DNA from: an uncultured Marinilabiliaceae bacterium
GTDB lineage: Bacteria; Bacteroidota; Bacteroidia; Bacteroidales; Marinilabiliaceae
DNA: 23,935 nt
Assembly (NCBI GenBank): GCA_905235955.1
Contig: CAJONN010000006.1
Location: forward strand, 1-23,935
Reading direction: 5' to 3'
Both the position numbers and the translations under genes were made by a program. A model generated the notes under the pieces. That model was not told where the DNA came from, made no database searches, and saw only the letters and a program-made list of their open reading frames with translations. Shown here piece by piece: positions 14,487 through 23,178 of the stretch. Each line of letters opens with the position of its first letter. Within the stretch, counting starts at the first letter, position 1.

Positions 14487-14906
14487 TTGGATAGAATATG
14501 CTTTAAATTAATAAGTGTCTCGATAGTTCTGAGTATTTGCAATCTCGAGACGATGGTGCCAGAGGTAAATATCTCTGACATAGTGAAGCATATTATTATG
14601 TTGTCAGACAATGCTGATGAAGCTGATGCAGAGGCTCATAAGTTGTTGGTCGAAGCCAATTTGACTGAGTTGCAACTTGCTGATCGCATTGTTCATCTTC
14701 ATGTAGTAGCTATTCCCTATACCTATATAAACGCAACATTTAAGCATCTGAAGTGTCAGGTAGCTAATGCTTTGGAAGAATATTTCTATCCGGCAACACT
14801 TAGTAGGGTAGTGCAACATAAAGCATTGCCATGTGTTGCACAAAAGCCTTTGGCTGTGGTGATTAGCGCATTGTTTTCGCGCGCTGGTCCGTCTGTTTTT
14901 TGCTGA
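14487..14906 (+). CDS. Hypothetical protein, unrecognised, upstream of secA
   Basis: I do not recognise this protein. The frame is open from a TTG at 14487 (139 residues) with an internal ATG at 14553 giving 117 residues (MVPEVNISDIV...). With the TTG start the first 20 residues are hydrophobic (FKLISVSIVLSI), which could be a weak signal or anchor. The body is predicted helical and acidic at first (NADEADAEAHKLLVEANL), then more hydrophobic, ending in ALFSRAGPSVFC. No catalytic motif is visible. Codon use looks like that of a real gene, and a canonical promoter sits directly upstream. It lies between the SPFH terminator and secA (92 bases later), so it may share a transcript with secA. Confidence 0.6.
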   Translation: MDRICFKLISVSIVLSICNLETMVPEVNISDIVKHIIMLSDNADEADAEAHKLLVEANLTELQLADRIVHLHVVAIPYTYINATFKHLKCQVANALEEYFYPATLSRVVQHKALPCVAQKPLAVVISALFSRAGPSVFC

Positions 14907-14998
14907 AAAGTATTTTTTATCTTTTTGTTCATAAAAAAATATGAACATCGAATCTATATTACTTTAACAACCAACGAAAAAATATATCAAATCAGAAT

Positions 14999-17900
14999 AT
15001 GTCATTTATTGATACAGTGCTTGTCAAAATATTTGGCAGCAAATCAGAAAAAGATATGAAGGAGGTAGCTCCTATCATAGCTCAAATAAAAGAAATTTAT
15101 CCGTCGATAGAGGCGTTGTCGAACGATGAGTTGCGCTCTCGGGTTGATGCAATGAAAAAGCAAATACGCGATGCTATAGCTGAAGAACAAGGCAAAATAG
15201 ATCAGCTCAAAGCAGAGGCAGAAGCACCGCAGTGTGACATCAATGTAAAAGAACGCAACTATAAAGAAGTTGACGACCTTGAGAAGCAAATAGACGAAAA
15301 GGTAGAGGAGCAACTTGACAAACTTTTGCCCGAAGCCTTTGCCATAATGAAAGATACGGCTCGCCGATTTGCACAAAACGAAACAATAGAAGTAACGGCT
15401 ACTGACTTTGACCGCCAACTGGCTGTAGAAAAAGACTTTGTGAGCATCGAAGGCGACAAAGCAATATACAAAAACACATGGATAGCAGGTGGCAGTCAGG
15501 TAAAATGGGAAATGGTGCACTACGATGTGCAACTTATAGGCGGTGTTGTTTTGCACAAAGGCAAAATAGCCGAAATGGCTACTGGTGAGGGTAAAACACT
15601 TGTAGCTACACTGCCAGTATTCCTCAACGCACTCTCAGGGCGAGGCGTACACGTGGTTACGGTGAACGACTACCTCTCAAAGCGCGACTCAGAGTGGATG
15701 GGTCCAATATATCAGTTCCATGGTTTGTCAGTTGACTGTATCGATAAGCATCGCCCCAACTCAGCCGAACGAAGGAAAGCATACGCATCAGATATTACCT
15801 TTGGTACCAACAACGAATTTGGTTTCGACTATTTGCGTGACAATGGTGCAACGCAGGTTGACGACCTTGTGCAGCGCAAACATAACTACGCTATTGTGGA
15901 TGAGGTCGACTCAGTGCTTATTGACGATGCACGTACGCCACTCATCATTAGCGGACCAGTAGCAAAGCGCCAAGACCAACAGTTTGATGTGCTGAAACCT
16001 CGTGTAGAGAAGTTGGTTGAAGAGCAACGTGCACTTGTGACAAAGTATTTGGCCGATGCAAAAGCCAAGCTCAAGAGCGCAGATGCCAAGGATCAAGAAG
16101 AAGGCGCATTGGCACTCTTCAGAGCCTACAAAGGTTTGCCCAAAAACCGTCCGCTCATCAAGTTCCTCTCAGAGCAAGGTGTAAAAGCTACATTGCTCAA
16201 GACTGAGAACTTCTACATGCAAGAGAATAACAAAAATATGCCTATTGCCACAGAGCCACTCTTCTTTGTTATTGACGAAAAACATAACTCAGTTGAGCTC
16301 ACCGACAAAGGTATCGACAGATTGACATCAGCATCAGAAGACCCACAGTTCTTTGTTTTGCCTGACGTTGGTACAGAAATAGCCAACATAGAAAAGGGCG
16401 AATTGAGCGACGAAGATAAGATAACCGCCAAAAACGAACTTTTGCAAAACTATGCAGTTAAGAGCGAGCGTGTGCACACCATAACTCAGCTACTCAAAGC
16501 TTATACTCTCTTTGAAAAAGATCAAGAGTATGTAGTTATGGACAATAAAGTGCTGATAGTTGACGAGCAAACAGGTCGTATAATGGATGGCAGACGTTAT
16601 TCTGACGGTTTGCATCAGGCATTGGAGGCTAAGGAAAATGTGAAGATAGAAGCACCTACACAAACCTATGCTACCATCACTTTGCAAAACTACTTCCGTA
16701 TGTATCACAAGCTCTCAGGCATGACGGGTACTGCCGAAACAGAAGCTGGTGAGTTTTGGAACATATACAAACTCGATGTTGTAGTTATTCCAACCAATCG
16801 TCCGATAGCACGTCATGACAACGACGACCTTGTGTATAAAACAACAAAAGAGAAATACAATGCCGTAATAGAAGAGATAGTTCGTCTTACAGCCGATGGC
16901 AGACCAGTGCTTGTAGGTACAACATCGGTTGATGTGAGCGAATTGCTGAGCCGAATGCTCAAAATGCGAGGCATCAAACACAATGTGCTCAACGCTAAGT
17001 TGCATCAGCGCGAGGCTGAAATAGTAGCATTGGCTGGTCAGAAAGGTGCCGTAACTATAGCAACAAATATGGCAGGTCGTGGTACCGACATTAAGCTCAC
17101 CGATGAGGTGAAGCAAGCCGGAGGTTTGGCAATAATAGGCACAGAGCGCCATGAGAGCCGCCGTGTAGACCGCCAGCTACGTGGTCGTGCAGGTCGACAA
17201 GGCGATCCGGGTTCATCGCAATTCTTTGTTTCACTCGAAGACAACCTTATGCGTCTGTTCGGTTCAGAGCGAATGGTGAAGATAATGGACCGTGCAGGTT
17301 TCCAAGAGGGTGAGCCGATACAACATGGCATGATGACAAAAGCCATAGAGCGTGCACAACGCAAAGTAGAAGAAAACAACTTTGGCATACGTAAGCGCCT
17401 GCTTGAATATGACGACGTGATGAACTCGCAGCGCGAAGTAATCTACACCAAGCGCCGACATGCACTCTATGGCGAGCGTCTGGAACTCGACATCATGAAC
17501 ATGATGCAAGATGCGGCATACGGTATGATAGCCGACGCACAAGGTACTGACGACTTTGAAGCCTTCCGCCTTGAAGTGCTCAAAGTATTTGCCGTTGAAG
17601 TGCCATTTACCGAAGATGAACTAAAATCGCATAAGATAGAAGACCTCACCGCAACACTCTACAAAAAAGTTTGGGAGGCATTTGAGCAACGTTGCAACAA
17701 GATAGCTGAGCAAGCATATCCGGTGGTGAAGCAAGTGTTTGAACAACAGTCTGATAAATACAAGAACATAGTAGTGCCAATAACCGATGGCAAACGTGTG
17801 TTCCAGATACCGACCAATCTTGAAAAGGCGTATAAGACTGAGGGTAAGGAACTTATCAGTTCGTTTGAGAAGGTGATAATGCTTGTATCAATTGACGATG

Positions 17901-18349
17901 CATGGCGCGAACACTTACGCCAACTTGATGAGTTGCGCACATCGGTGCAAAATGCATCGTATGAGCAAAAAGACCCACTGTTGATATACAAATTTGAGTC
18001 GTTCAACCTCTTCAAGAGCATGATAGAGAGCATCAATAGCGATGTTGTATCATCGCTCTCACGCCTCTCAATAGCAGTGCGTGACCCAGAAGAGGCTGCT
18101 GCAGCACAAGAGCAAGCTCGCCAACGTATGCAGATGGAAGTAGCTCGCCGACAAGCCGAATTGGCAAAGATGCAAGCTATGCACGAACAGCTACAAGCAC
18201 AACAACGCCAAGCAATGCAAAATGCTGGTCAGCAACAACATGCAATAAATCCGATACGTGCGGAGAAGAAAGTTGGGCGCAACGACCCATGTCCATGCGG
18301 CTCAGGTAAGAAATATAAACAGTGCTGTGGTAAAGGACTGGTAGAATAA
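14999..18349 (+). CDS. secA: Preprotein translocase ATPase SecA (long Bacteroidota form)
   Basis: Motor ATPase that drives preproteins through SecYEG. At 1116 residues it is about 200 longer than E. coli SecA. Visible: Walker A ATGEGKT (194-200), [13 protein letters not shown] (218-230), DEVD (301-304) with [35 protein letters not shown] and [10 protein letters not shown] in the second nucleotide-binding domain. Extra segments lie near residues 56-110 and 124-170 in the N-terminal part and about 345-418 in the cross-linking domain, as usual in Bacteroidota. The C-terminus has a Gln/Ala-rich linker, then the zinc-binding tail with Cys1098, Cys1100, Cys1109 and Cys1110 (SecB or ribosome contact). 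A strong terminator follows. No good promoter is seen in the 92 bases upstream. Confidence 0.98.
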   Translation: MSFIDTVLVKIFGSKSEKDMKEVAPIIAQIKEIYPSIEALSNDELRSRVDAMKKQIRDAIAEEQGKIDQLKAEAEAPQCDINVKERNYKEVDDLEKQIDEKVEEQLDKLLPEAFAIMKDTARRFAQNETIEVTATDFDRQLAVEKDFVSIEGDKAIYKNTWIAGGSQVKWEMVHYDVQLIGGVVLHKGKIAEMATGEGKTLVATLPVFLNALSGRGVHVVTVNDYLSKRDSEWMGPIYQFHGLSVDCIDKHRPNSAERRKAYASDITFGTNNEFGFDYLRDNGATQVDDLVQRKHNYAIVDEVDSVLIDDARTPLIISGPVAKRQDQQFDVLKPRVEKLVEEQRALVTKYLADAKAKLKSADAKDQEEGALALFRAYKGLPKNRPLIKFLSEQGVKATLLKTENFYMQENNKNMPIATEPLFFVIDEKHNSVELTDKGIDRLTSASEDPQFFVLPDVGTEIANIEKGELSDEDKITAKNELLQNYAVKSERVHTITQLLKAYTLFEKDQEYVVMDNKVLIVDEQTGRIMDGRRYSDGLHQALEAKENVKIEAPTQTYATITLQNYFRMYHKLSGMTGTAETEAGEFWNIYKLDVVVIPTNRPIARHDNDDLVYKTTKEKYNAVIEEIVRLTADGRPVLVGTTSVDVSELLSRMLKMRGIKHNVLNAKLHQREAEIVALAGQKGAVTIATNMAGRGTDIKLTDEVKQAGGLAIIGTERHESRRVDRQLRGRAGRQGDPGSSQFFVSLEDNLMRLFGSERMVKIMDRAGFQEGEPIQHGMMTKAIERAQRKVEENNFGIRKRLLEYDDVMNSQREVIYTKRRHALYGERLELDIMNMMQDAAYGMIADAQGTDDFEAFRLEVLKVFAVEVPFTEDELKSHKIEDLTATLYKKVWEAFEQRCNKIAEQAYPVVKQVFEQQSDKYKNIVVPITDGKRVFQIPTNLEKAYKTEGKELISSFEKVIMLVSIDDAWREHLRQLDELRTSVQNASYEQKDPLLIYKFESFNLFKSMIESINSDVVSSLSRLSIAVRDPEEAAAAQEQARQRMQMEVARRQAELAKMQAMHEQLQAQQRQAMQNAGQQQHAINPIRAEKKVGRNDPCPCGSGKKYKQCCGKGLVE

Positions 18350-18361
18350 TAATGCTATAAT

Positions 18362-18399
18362 AAATTGTCTTTCAGAGTGTTTTATCTGAAAGACAATTT
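18362..18399 (+). terminator. Strong rho-independent terminator after secA
   Basis: AAATTGTCTTTCAGA (18362-18376) and TCTGAAAGACAATTT (18385-18399) form a perfect 15-bp stem with an 8-base loop, beginning 12 bases past the secA stop. The stem ends in T's; the pairing is symmetric, so it could also act on the other strand. Confidence 0.9.
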
Positions 18400-18436
18400 T
18401 GGTAGCTTTTTGTACCTATAATAAAACCAAAGTAAT

Positions 18437-19252
18437 ATGATACTTGGATATATAGATTGGAATGTAGACCCAGTGTTGTTCAACATCGGACCATTGGGCA
18501 TACGCTATTATAGTTTGTTTTTTGCATTGGCATTTTGGCTTGGCTTTGTCATTATTACCAAAATGTTTGAGCGCGAAAAACTGCCCGAAGAGTGGGCTGA
18601 CAAGCTCTTTTTCTACACCATAGTTGGCACAGTAGTAGGAGCGCGCTTAGGACACGTCGTATTCTACGATTGGAGCTATTATTCAGAACATTTGGTAGAG
18701 ATATTCAAAGTGTGGAAAGGCGGTTTGGCAAGTCATGGCGCAGCTATTGGCATCATATCTATACTCTATCTTTATCATAAAAAAGTGAGCAAAAAGACCT
18801 TTTTGTGGGTGCTCGACCGCATAGTGGTAGTAGTGGCTCTGTCAGGTTTCTTCATCAGAATGGGCAACCTTATGAACTCTGAAATAGTGGGCGCACCATG
18901 CGATCCGAACTTGCCGTGGGCATTCAGATTTTTGCGTTTGCATCCCAACGATGCCCTTGTGCCACGCCACCCAAGCCAAATATATGAGGCAACATTCTAT
19001 TTGGGTGTATTTATATTGCTTTCATATCTCTATTGGAAGAAAAATTTTGGGCAAAAAGATGGTGCACTCTTTGGCTTGTTTATGTTGCTCGTATTTGGTT
19101 TCCGCATGATAATAGAAACAATAAAAGCTGACCAAGAGGAGTTCGAAGCCGATATGATTTTGAATATGGGGCAGTTGCTGAGCATACCATTTGTAATACT
19201 TGGGTTGTGTTGCATTTGGCATTCGCTTATTCAGCCTCGACTTAAGAAATAA
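18437..19252 (+). CDS. lgt: Prolipoprotein diacylglyceryl transferase
   Basis: Inner-membrane enzyme that attaches diacylglycerol from phosphatidylglycerol to the lipobox cysteine, the first step of lipoprotein maturation. The TlpA-like lipoprotein in this window would be one substrate. The 271-residue multi-spanning protein has the family motifs: IRYYSLFFALAF, GARLGHVVFY (68-77), GGLASHGAAIG (95-105, with His100 matching the essential His103 of E. coli) and the Lgt signature FIRMGNLMNSEIVG with Arg141, matching Arg143. RHPSQIYEA lies in the third conserved block. There is no clear promoter in the 37 bases after the secA terminator. It ends just before another terminator. Confidence 0.97.
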   Translation: MILGYIDWNVDPVLFNIGPLGIRYYSLFFALAFWLGFVIITKMFEREKLPEEWADKLFFYTIVGTVVGARLGHVVFYDWSYYSEHLVEIFKVWKGGLASHGAAIGIISILYLYHKKVSKKTFLWVLDRIVVVVALSGFFIRMGNLMNSEIVGAPCDPNLPWAFRFLRLHPNDALVPRHPSQIYEATFYLGVFILLSYLYWKKNFGQKDGALFGLFMLLVFGFRMIIETIKADQEEFEADMILNMGQLLSIPFVILGLCCIWHSLIQPRLKK

Positions 19253-19278
19253 ATTTATTTCCAGATAAAAAAAAATAC

Positions 19279-19320
19279 AGAGAGGCATGGGTATGATTCA
19301 TGTCTCTCTATCTATTTTTA
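19279..19320 (+). terminator. Rho-independent terminator after lgt
   Basis: AGAGAGGCATG (19279-19289) pairs with CATGTCTCTCT (19299-19309), 11 positions with one G-U, followed by ATCTATTTTTA. An A run (19267-19275) precedes the stem, so it may work in both directions. It lies only 16 bases before the protease start codon. Confidence 0.75.
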
Positions 19321-19335
19321 ACATTGTAAAATATT

Positions 19336-21396
19336 TTGGTAAAAATAGCTCTGATATTATTATTTGTGGTGCAATGCATCTTGATGCAAGCACAGCAACT
19401 TGACTGGGTAACTACGCCAAGTGCAAAGGCAAGTGATGCATTGTCGGTAAAGGCTGATAGAGGTATGTTTGCCAACGTCAACGAAGCCAACTACAGCATG
19501 AGCAACTCTGGCACAATAGAGCATCTGCCCGATGGTACTCAATGTTGGACACTTGGCATCAGAGCCGATTATGCTACCAATATTTTTGCCTATATCAGCA
19601 ATATCGAACTCTCAGCTACTGACCAACTTAGTGTGCAGTCGCCCGATGGTAGCTACTATATGCTCTACGAAGCCTCAGATATAGGTGCTGACCATTCGTT
19701 GCTCACATTGCCCATAAAAGGCGACTCGATGATAGTGCAAGTGCAAAGTAGCCAAATAGACAGAGTGAAATTCAACATAGAGTCAGTTGCTGTAGGCTTC
19801 CGTGACTTGCCCGAACATTGTAAAAACTCAGCTCTCAAAATAGGTTATGCAGCTTCAGGTAGTTGCGAAATGAGCGTTACTTGTGCTACCGATGTAGATG
19901 TGATAAAGCAAGCTGTATGTCGGATTGTGATGTATGGCACCAATGGCTCGTATTGGGGCACAGGCACAATGCTCAACAACACCTCGGGCGATGGTACTCC
20001 ATATCTGCTCACGGCAGCTCATGTGCTTGATGGTGAACTAAAAAAATGTGCGGTACAGTTCAATTACGAGTCGCCACTGTGTCAAGATATTGAGCCACAA
20101 GCAGCTTCGACAGAGCAATTGCAATCGACCAAAATACTTGTGCGCAATGATAAGCGCGATGTGCTTTTGCTGCTTTTGGATAGTAAGCCTTCAGAACAAG
20201 CAATGGTGTACTATGCAGGTTGGAATGCTACAGCTGCCTTGCCTGATGGCGCATTGTGTTGCATACATCATCCGCAAGCCGATGTTAGAATGTATTCAGA
20301 AACAAACACAGCTACATCATCTGTGACATATAACAGCGATACTACCAATGATGGCGAGCAATTTGACGAAAAAAATCATTGGAAAACCAACGGGTGGACT
20401 ATAGGCGTAACAGAAGCAGGCTCGTCGGGTAGTGCACTTTTTGATGCAGATGGACTTGTAGTGGGCGCACTTACAGGTGGCTTGTCGCAATGCAGACGGC
20501 AAACATTGTCAGATTATTACTGGATGCTTGAGAAAAATTGGGAGGAACTTGCGCCCTATCTCGACCCACTAAATACTAAACAAACCAAACTCAATGGTGC
20601 ATTTGTAGGCAATAGCCAAATGTACAACACAAGTTATGCCGCTACTGCTGAAAAAGATATGCAAAGTGAGGCACTGAGTAATAGTAGAGGTTATGTAGCT
20701 GGGCATAATACGCTGAGAGTGAGTAGTATATCACAATATTTTAATCTGGGCACAGAAGATGTAATCATCGACGGACTATACCTATCGGCAAGCAAAGTGA
20801 TGACACAAAACAAAGGCAAATTTAGCATAGCCTTGTGGGAGGCGCAGAACGATGGCAGCATAGGCTCGTTGCTAACATCTGATGAGTTTGATAATAGTCA
20901 GCTTGCAGCCGGGAAGCAAAGTTATTTGCCCTTTTCTTCAAAAATAGAAACAAAAGGTAAGTTTTATGTAGGTGTACAGCTCAACTATGCCAATGCAGCT
21001 ACCGACACTCTTGCATTTTACTATCAGGAGGGTAGTGGTGCGCTTTTTAGCAATGGACAATGGCAAACTGCAAAAAATATCTATTCGCTCGCCTCTGATG
21101 TACAGTTGCTAATAGGTGTGAAATATTTGGGCGAGAAACATGGCGAAGTTACTGATACTAATGTAGTTAGTAGTCAGATTGTTTTAAAGAAAATATCGCA
21201 AAATAATTGGAAAATAGAGGCTGACGATATAGTGAAAGTGATGGTGTATGACATTTTTGGTAGGCGAATATTAGAGCATATTGATGTTGGTCAAAATCAA
21301 TGTTATGTAAACCTTAGCAATATGGCGCGAGGTGCATACGTAGTTCGCATTATAACCACCAAAAAAGAGAAAAAATATAAGATATTGAATCAATGA
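19336..21396 (+). CDS. Secreted trypsin-like serine protease with T9SS C-terminal sorting domain (lysyl endopeptidase-like)
   Basis: A 686-residue exported protease. It starts at a TTG (19336); an in-frame stop lies 9 bases upstream and no ATG precedes the hydrophobic signal peptide (about 1-20, ending LMQAQ). After a prodomain-like beta-rich region the S1 protease domain spans about 175-410, with the triad His229 (LLTAAHV), Asp275 (KRDVLLLLLD) and Ser364 (AGSSGSALFD). CIHHPQADVRMYS resembles the HHPxGD segment of lysyl endopeptidases. A middle beta domain (about 430-610) follows. The last 75 residues, with VYDIFGRRI and MARGAYVVRI, form a type A por/T9SS sorting domain, implying secretion across the outer membrane. 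Cleavage specificity is not readable. Its stop overlaps the menA start. Confidence 0.9.
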   Translation: MVKIALILLFVVQCILMQAQQLDWVTTPSAKASDALSVKADRGMFANVNEANYSMSNSGTIEHLPDGTQCWTLGIRADYATNIFAYISNIELSATDQLSVQSPDGSYYMLYEASDIGADHSLLTLPIKGDSMIVQVQSSQIDRVKFNIESVAVGFRDLPEHCKNSALKIGYAASGSCEMSVTCATDVDVIKQAVCRIVMYGTNGSYWGTGTMLNNTSGDGTPYLLTAAHVLDGELKKCAVQFNYESPLCQDIEPQAASTEQLQSTKILVRNDKRDVLLLLLDSKPSEQAMVYYAGWNATAALPDGALCCIHHPQADVRMYSETNTATSSVTYNSDTTNDGEQFDEKNHWKTNGWTIGVTEAGSSGSALFDADGLVVGALTGGLSQCRRQTLSDYYWMLEKNWEELAPYLDPLNTKQTKLNGAFVGNSQMYNTSYAATAEKDMQSEALSNSRGYVAGHNTLRVSSISQYFNLGTEDVIIDGLYLSASKVMTQNKGKFSIALWEAQNDGSIGSLLTSDEFDNSQLAAGKQSYLPFSSKIETKGKFYVGVQLNYANAATDTLAFYYQEGSGALFSNGQWQTAKNIYSLASDVQLLIGVKYLGEKHGEVTDTNVVSSQIVLKKISQNNWKIEADDIVKVMVYDIFGRRILEHIDVGQNQCYVNLSNMARGAYVVRIITTKKEKKYKILNQ

Positions 21397-22295
21397 GTAG
21401 CATTTCAAACTGGATAAAAGCTTTTCGTTTGCGCACTTTGCCATTGTCGTTTTCGCTCATAATAGTAGGGTCGGCATTGGCATACGAGCGCGGATTGTTT
21501 CAGCTCTCGATATTTGTAGCAGCAATAATCACCACACTCTTTTTGCAGATATTATCCAATGTAAGCAACGACTATGGCGATGCAGTGAGTGGTGCCGACT
21601 TTGCGGGGCGTGTAGGACCAGAGCGAGCAGTGCAGAGTGGTGCTATATCTCTGCAAGATATGCGAAAAGCCATAGTATGTTTCTCAATTTTGTCGCTTCT
21701 GAGTGGCATAGTGTTGCTCTGTGTAGCTATGCCAAGTTTGGGCATACAAGGTGTGCTAATAATGTTTGCTATAGGCTTAGCGTGCATAGTTGCAGCCATT
21801 TGCTACACTGTAGGCAAGCGCCCGTATGGCTACGTTGGCTTAGGCGACCTCTCTGTGTTTATCTTCTTTGGTTTGGTAGGTGTAGCTGGCAGCTACGTGC
21901 TTTATAGCGGTAAGTTGGAAGCAGAGTTGTTGCTACCAGCCTCAAGCATCGGGCTACTCTCAGTGGCTGTGCTCAACATGAACAATATGCGCGACTACGA
22001 TAGCGACAAACGTTCTGGTAAAAATACGCTTATAGTGCGCATGGGGCTTAGTTGGGGGCGCATATATCAGGTTTGTATAGTGATAGGTGCATTTGTGGGC
22101 TTAGCAATATATGCGGTATGTTTTGGGCGTATATTGCAGCTGCTACCATTGTTGGCACTCGTTAGGTTTGTGCCTCATCTTATTTTTGTTGTTGATAAGA
22201 AAAACGAAGCCAATCTCGACACTCAACTCAAGGTAGTGTCAGTTGGTACGCTGATAGTGGCGTTGCTCTTTGCCATTGGAAGTGTTGAGGTATAA
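21393..22295 (+). CDS. menA: 1,4-dihydroxy-2-naphthoate polyprenyltransferase
   Basis: Integral membrane UbiA-family prenyltransferase that attaches the isoprenoid tail to DHNA in menaquinone synthesis. The 300-residue protein begins with WIKAFRLRTLPLSFS, the usual MenA entry helix. It carries the two Asp-rich motifs that bind prenyl diphosphate through magnesium: SNDYGDAVSGAD (58-69; Asp60, Asp63, Asp69) and NNMRDYDSDKRSGKNTL in the second half. Eight or nine hydrophobic helices are evident. The start codon overlaps the protease stop by four bases (ATGA), implying translational coupling to a functionally unrelated secreted protease. Other men genes are not in the window. Confidence 0.95.
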   Translation: MSSISNWIKAFRLRTLPLSFSLIIVGSALAYERGLFQLSIFVAAIITTLFLQILSNVSNDYGDAVSGADFAGRVGPERAVQSGAISLQDMRKAIVCFSILSLLSGIVLLCVAMPSLGIQGVLIMFAIGLACIVAAICYTVGKRPYGYVGLGDLSVFIFFGLVGVAGSYVLYSGKLEAELLLPASSIGLLSVAVLNMNNMRDYDSDKRSGKNTLIVRMGLSWGRIYQVCIVIGAFVGLAIYAVCFGRILQLLPLLALVRFVPHLIFVVDKKNEANLDTQLKVVSVGTLIVALLFAIGSVEV

Positions 22296-22316
22296 GTTTT
22301 TACGCCAAAAATTTAT

Positions 22317-22344
22317 GTAGAGACGATATGCACAACGTTTCTAT
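22317..22344. repeat. REP-like imperfect palindrome downstream of the RAYT gene
   Basis: TAGAGACG (22318-22325) pairs with CGTTTCTA (22336-22343) with one G-U; the intervening bases are themselves near-palindromic around TGCA. The arms match those of the palindrome at 22637-22667 (left GTAGAGAC, right ACGTTTCTA). It lies 35 bases past the RAYT stop, where REP elements mobilised by such transposases usually sit, and 21 bases after menA, where it may also act as a 3' end. Confidence 0.6.
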
Positions 22345-22378
22345 TATCCTGCCCCCCTACATCATTCCATCGCCTTTA

Positions 22379-22804
22379 TCATTTGTCAGATGAAGTTGTT
22401 TTGTTGAATCTATCGGTCTTCCAACTTGGCACATTATTTTCAACGTATTGGGCAATGCGGTTCATTTCATCGCGGTCGCGTATGATGTGGTCATGAAAAC
22501 GCGTTTGCCATACGAAGGATAGGGCGTAGATGTTGGCAAAACGGGTGATGGCTGATTTGAATCGGGAAATGACATGCGACAACTGACCGCAATGGTTCGC
22601 AATGTTTTGCATTGTTTCGTTTCGTGTTGACGGGGTTGTAGAGACACCACATTGTGACGTTTCTACATGTACCGCATTTCTGTCAATAGAAACAATTAAA
22701 TGAATGTGATTTGGCATGACGACGTATGATAGAACATAAATTTTTGATTTATAGGCGTGTATGATGAAGTGGGAAAGTTGAGTTATGTTATATACGAGAA
22801 ACAT
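22379..22804 (-). CDS. REP-associated tyrosine transposase (RAYT, Y1/HUH family), N-terminally short
   Basis: A 141-residue member of the TnpA-REP/Y1 transposase family. The HUH metal site is visible in VVMPNHIHLIV (His37 and His39 of PNHIH). The C-terminal half carries the conserved FKSAITRFAN, SFVWQTRFHDHIIRDRDEMNRIAQYVENN block with a candidate catalytic tyrosine in IAQYVENN. Family members usually have some 40-60 more residues before the HUH motif; here the frame starts at MFLVYNITQ with no ATG further upstream. It may therefore be truncated or use a variant fold. A REP-like palindrome lies inside the gene and another just downstream. These proteins nick and rejoin REP hairpins. Whether this copy is active is unknown. 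Confidence 0.85.
   Translation of the reverse strand: MFLVYNITQLSHFIIHAYKSKIYVLSYVVMPNHIHLIVSIDRNAVHVETSQCGVSTTPSTRNETMQNIANHCGQLSHVISRFKSAITRFANIYALSFVWQTRFHDHIIRDRDEMNRIAQYVENNVPSWKTDRFNKTTSSDK
22637..22667. repeat. REP-like palindrome inside the RAYT coding sequence
   Basis: TGTAGAGAC (22637-22645) and GTTTCTACA (22659-22667) form an imperfect palindrome around CACATTGTG. Read in the gene it encodes VETSQCGVST, a segment that interrupts the region between the HUH strand and the conserved C-terminal block. The arms match the element at 22317-22344. Confidence 0.7.
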
Positions 22805-22825
22805 AATGATTTTTATAAAATTGTC

Positions 22826-22833
22826 TAACTTTG
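22826..22833 (+). promoter_or_regulatory. -7 box upstream of the 93-residue orphan gene
   Basis: TAACTTTG matches TAnnTTTG, 35 bases before the ATG at 22869. There is no clear TTTG about 20 bases upstream. It lies divergent to the RAYT start at 22804. Confidence 0.45.
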
Positions 22834-22868
22834 TGGAAAATGATTATTAACGATTAAATATTACGGAT

Positions 22869-23150
22869 ATGAATATAAAACCAAAATCAACTGACTATTC
22901 AAATCTGCGGCAGAAAACCGTCTTTGACTTCTGCGATGACCCAAAGATTCTTGGAGAAGTGTTTGCTTGTCACGAAACGATTCTTGAAATGACTGATTTC
23001 TTAAAAGAACATTGCAAGAAATTTCCTATTGAACAAGCACGTTCTTTTGACTATTTCGCAGAAATAACAAACAACAGAGAGTTGAAGAATGCCGTTGAGA
23101 AAGAATTTAAGAACGAGTTAGAAGAATACTACGCTTCGTTTAACGAATAA
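22869..23150 (+). CDS. Hypothetical small protein, unrecognised
   Basis: A 93-residue acidic, probably all-helical cytoplasmic protein I do not recognise. It has no signal peptide, membrane segment or catalytic motif. Notable pieces are VFDFCDDPKILGEVFACHETILEMTDFLKEH in the first half (split here by two cysteines at about 22 and 34) and a charged C-terminal helix with ELKNAVEKEFKNELEEYY. It has its own -7 box and runs toward the metallopeptidase gene on the opposite strand. Codon use (AAA, GAA, ATT richer) looks more AT-leaning than the core genes, consistent with an accessory region. A toxin-antitoxin or phage accessory role is possible but nothing in the sequence shows it. Confidence 0.7.
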   Translation: MNIKPKSTDYSNLRQKTVFDFCDDPKILGEVFACHETILEMTDFLKEHCKKFPIEQARSFDYFAEITNNRELKNAVEKEFKNELEEYYASFNE

Positions 23151-23178
23151 CAAAAAAAGGAGGTTGTTTTCTCCCTTT
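23151..23178 (-). terminator. Terminator between convergent genes, canonical for the minus strand
   Basis: On the minus strand GGGAG and CTCC pair across an eight-base loop (arms 23171-23178 and 23156-23162), followed by seven T's (complement of 23152-23158). It overlaps the stop codon of the metallopeptidase gene. On the plus strand it begins six bases after the stop of the 93-residue gene and can fold with one bulge, so it may serve both. Confidence 0.65.

Noticed and set aside
14604..14948. Minus-strand open frame opposite the orphan gene before secA
   Set aside because: The plus-strand frame has the promoter and more normal codon use; the minus-strand product has a low-complexity basic composition and no promoter.
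14896..14966. Promoter for secA
   Set aside because: TTTTTTG and TATCTTTT strings occur here but no pair has the right spacing or a full TAnnTTTG box; the AT-rich composition makes partial matches expected.
22350..22358. Homopolymer GCCCCCC as a phase-variation tract
   Set aside because: Six C's between menA and the RAYT gene lie outside any coding sequence or promoter that I can support, so slippage there has no visible consequence.
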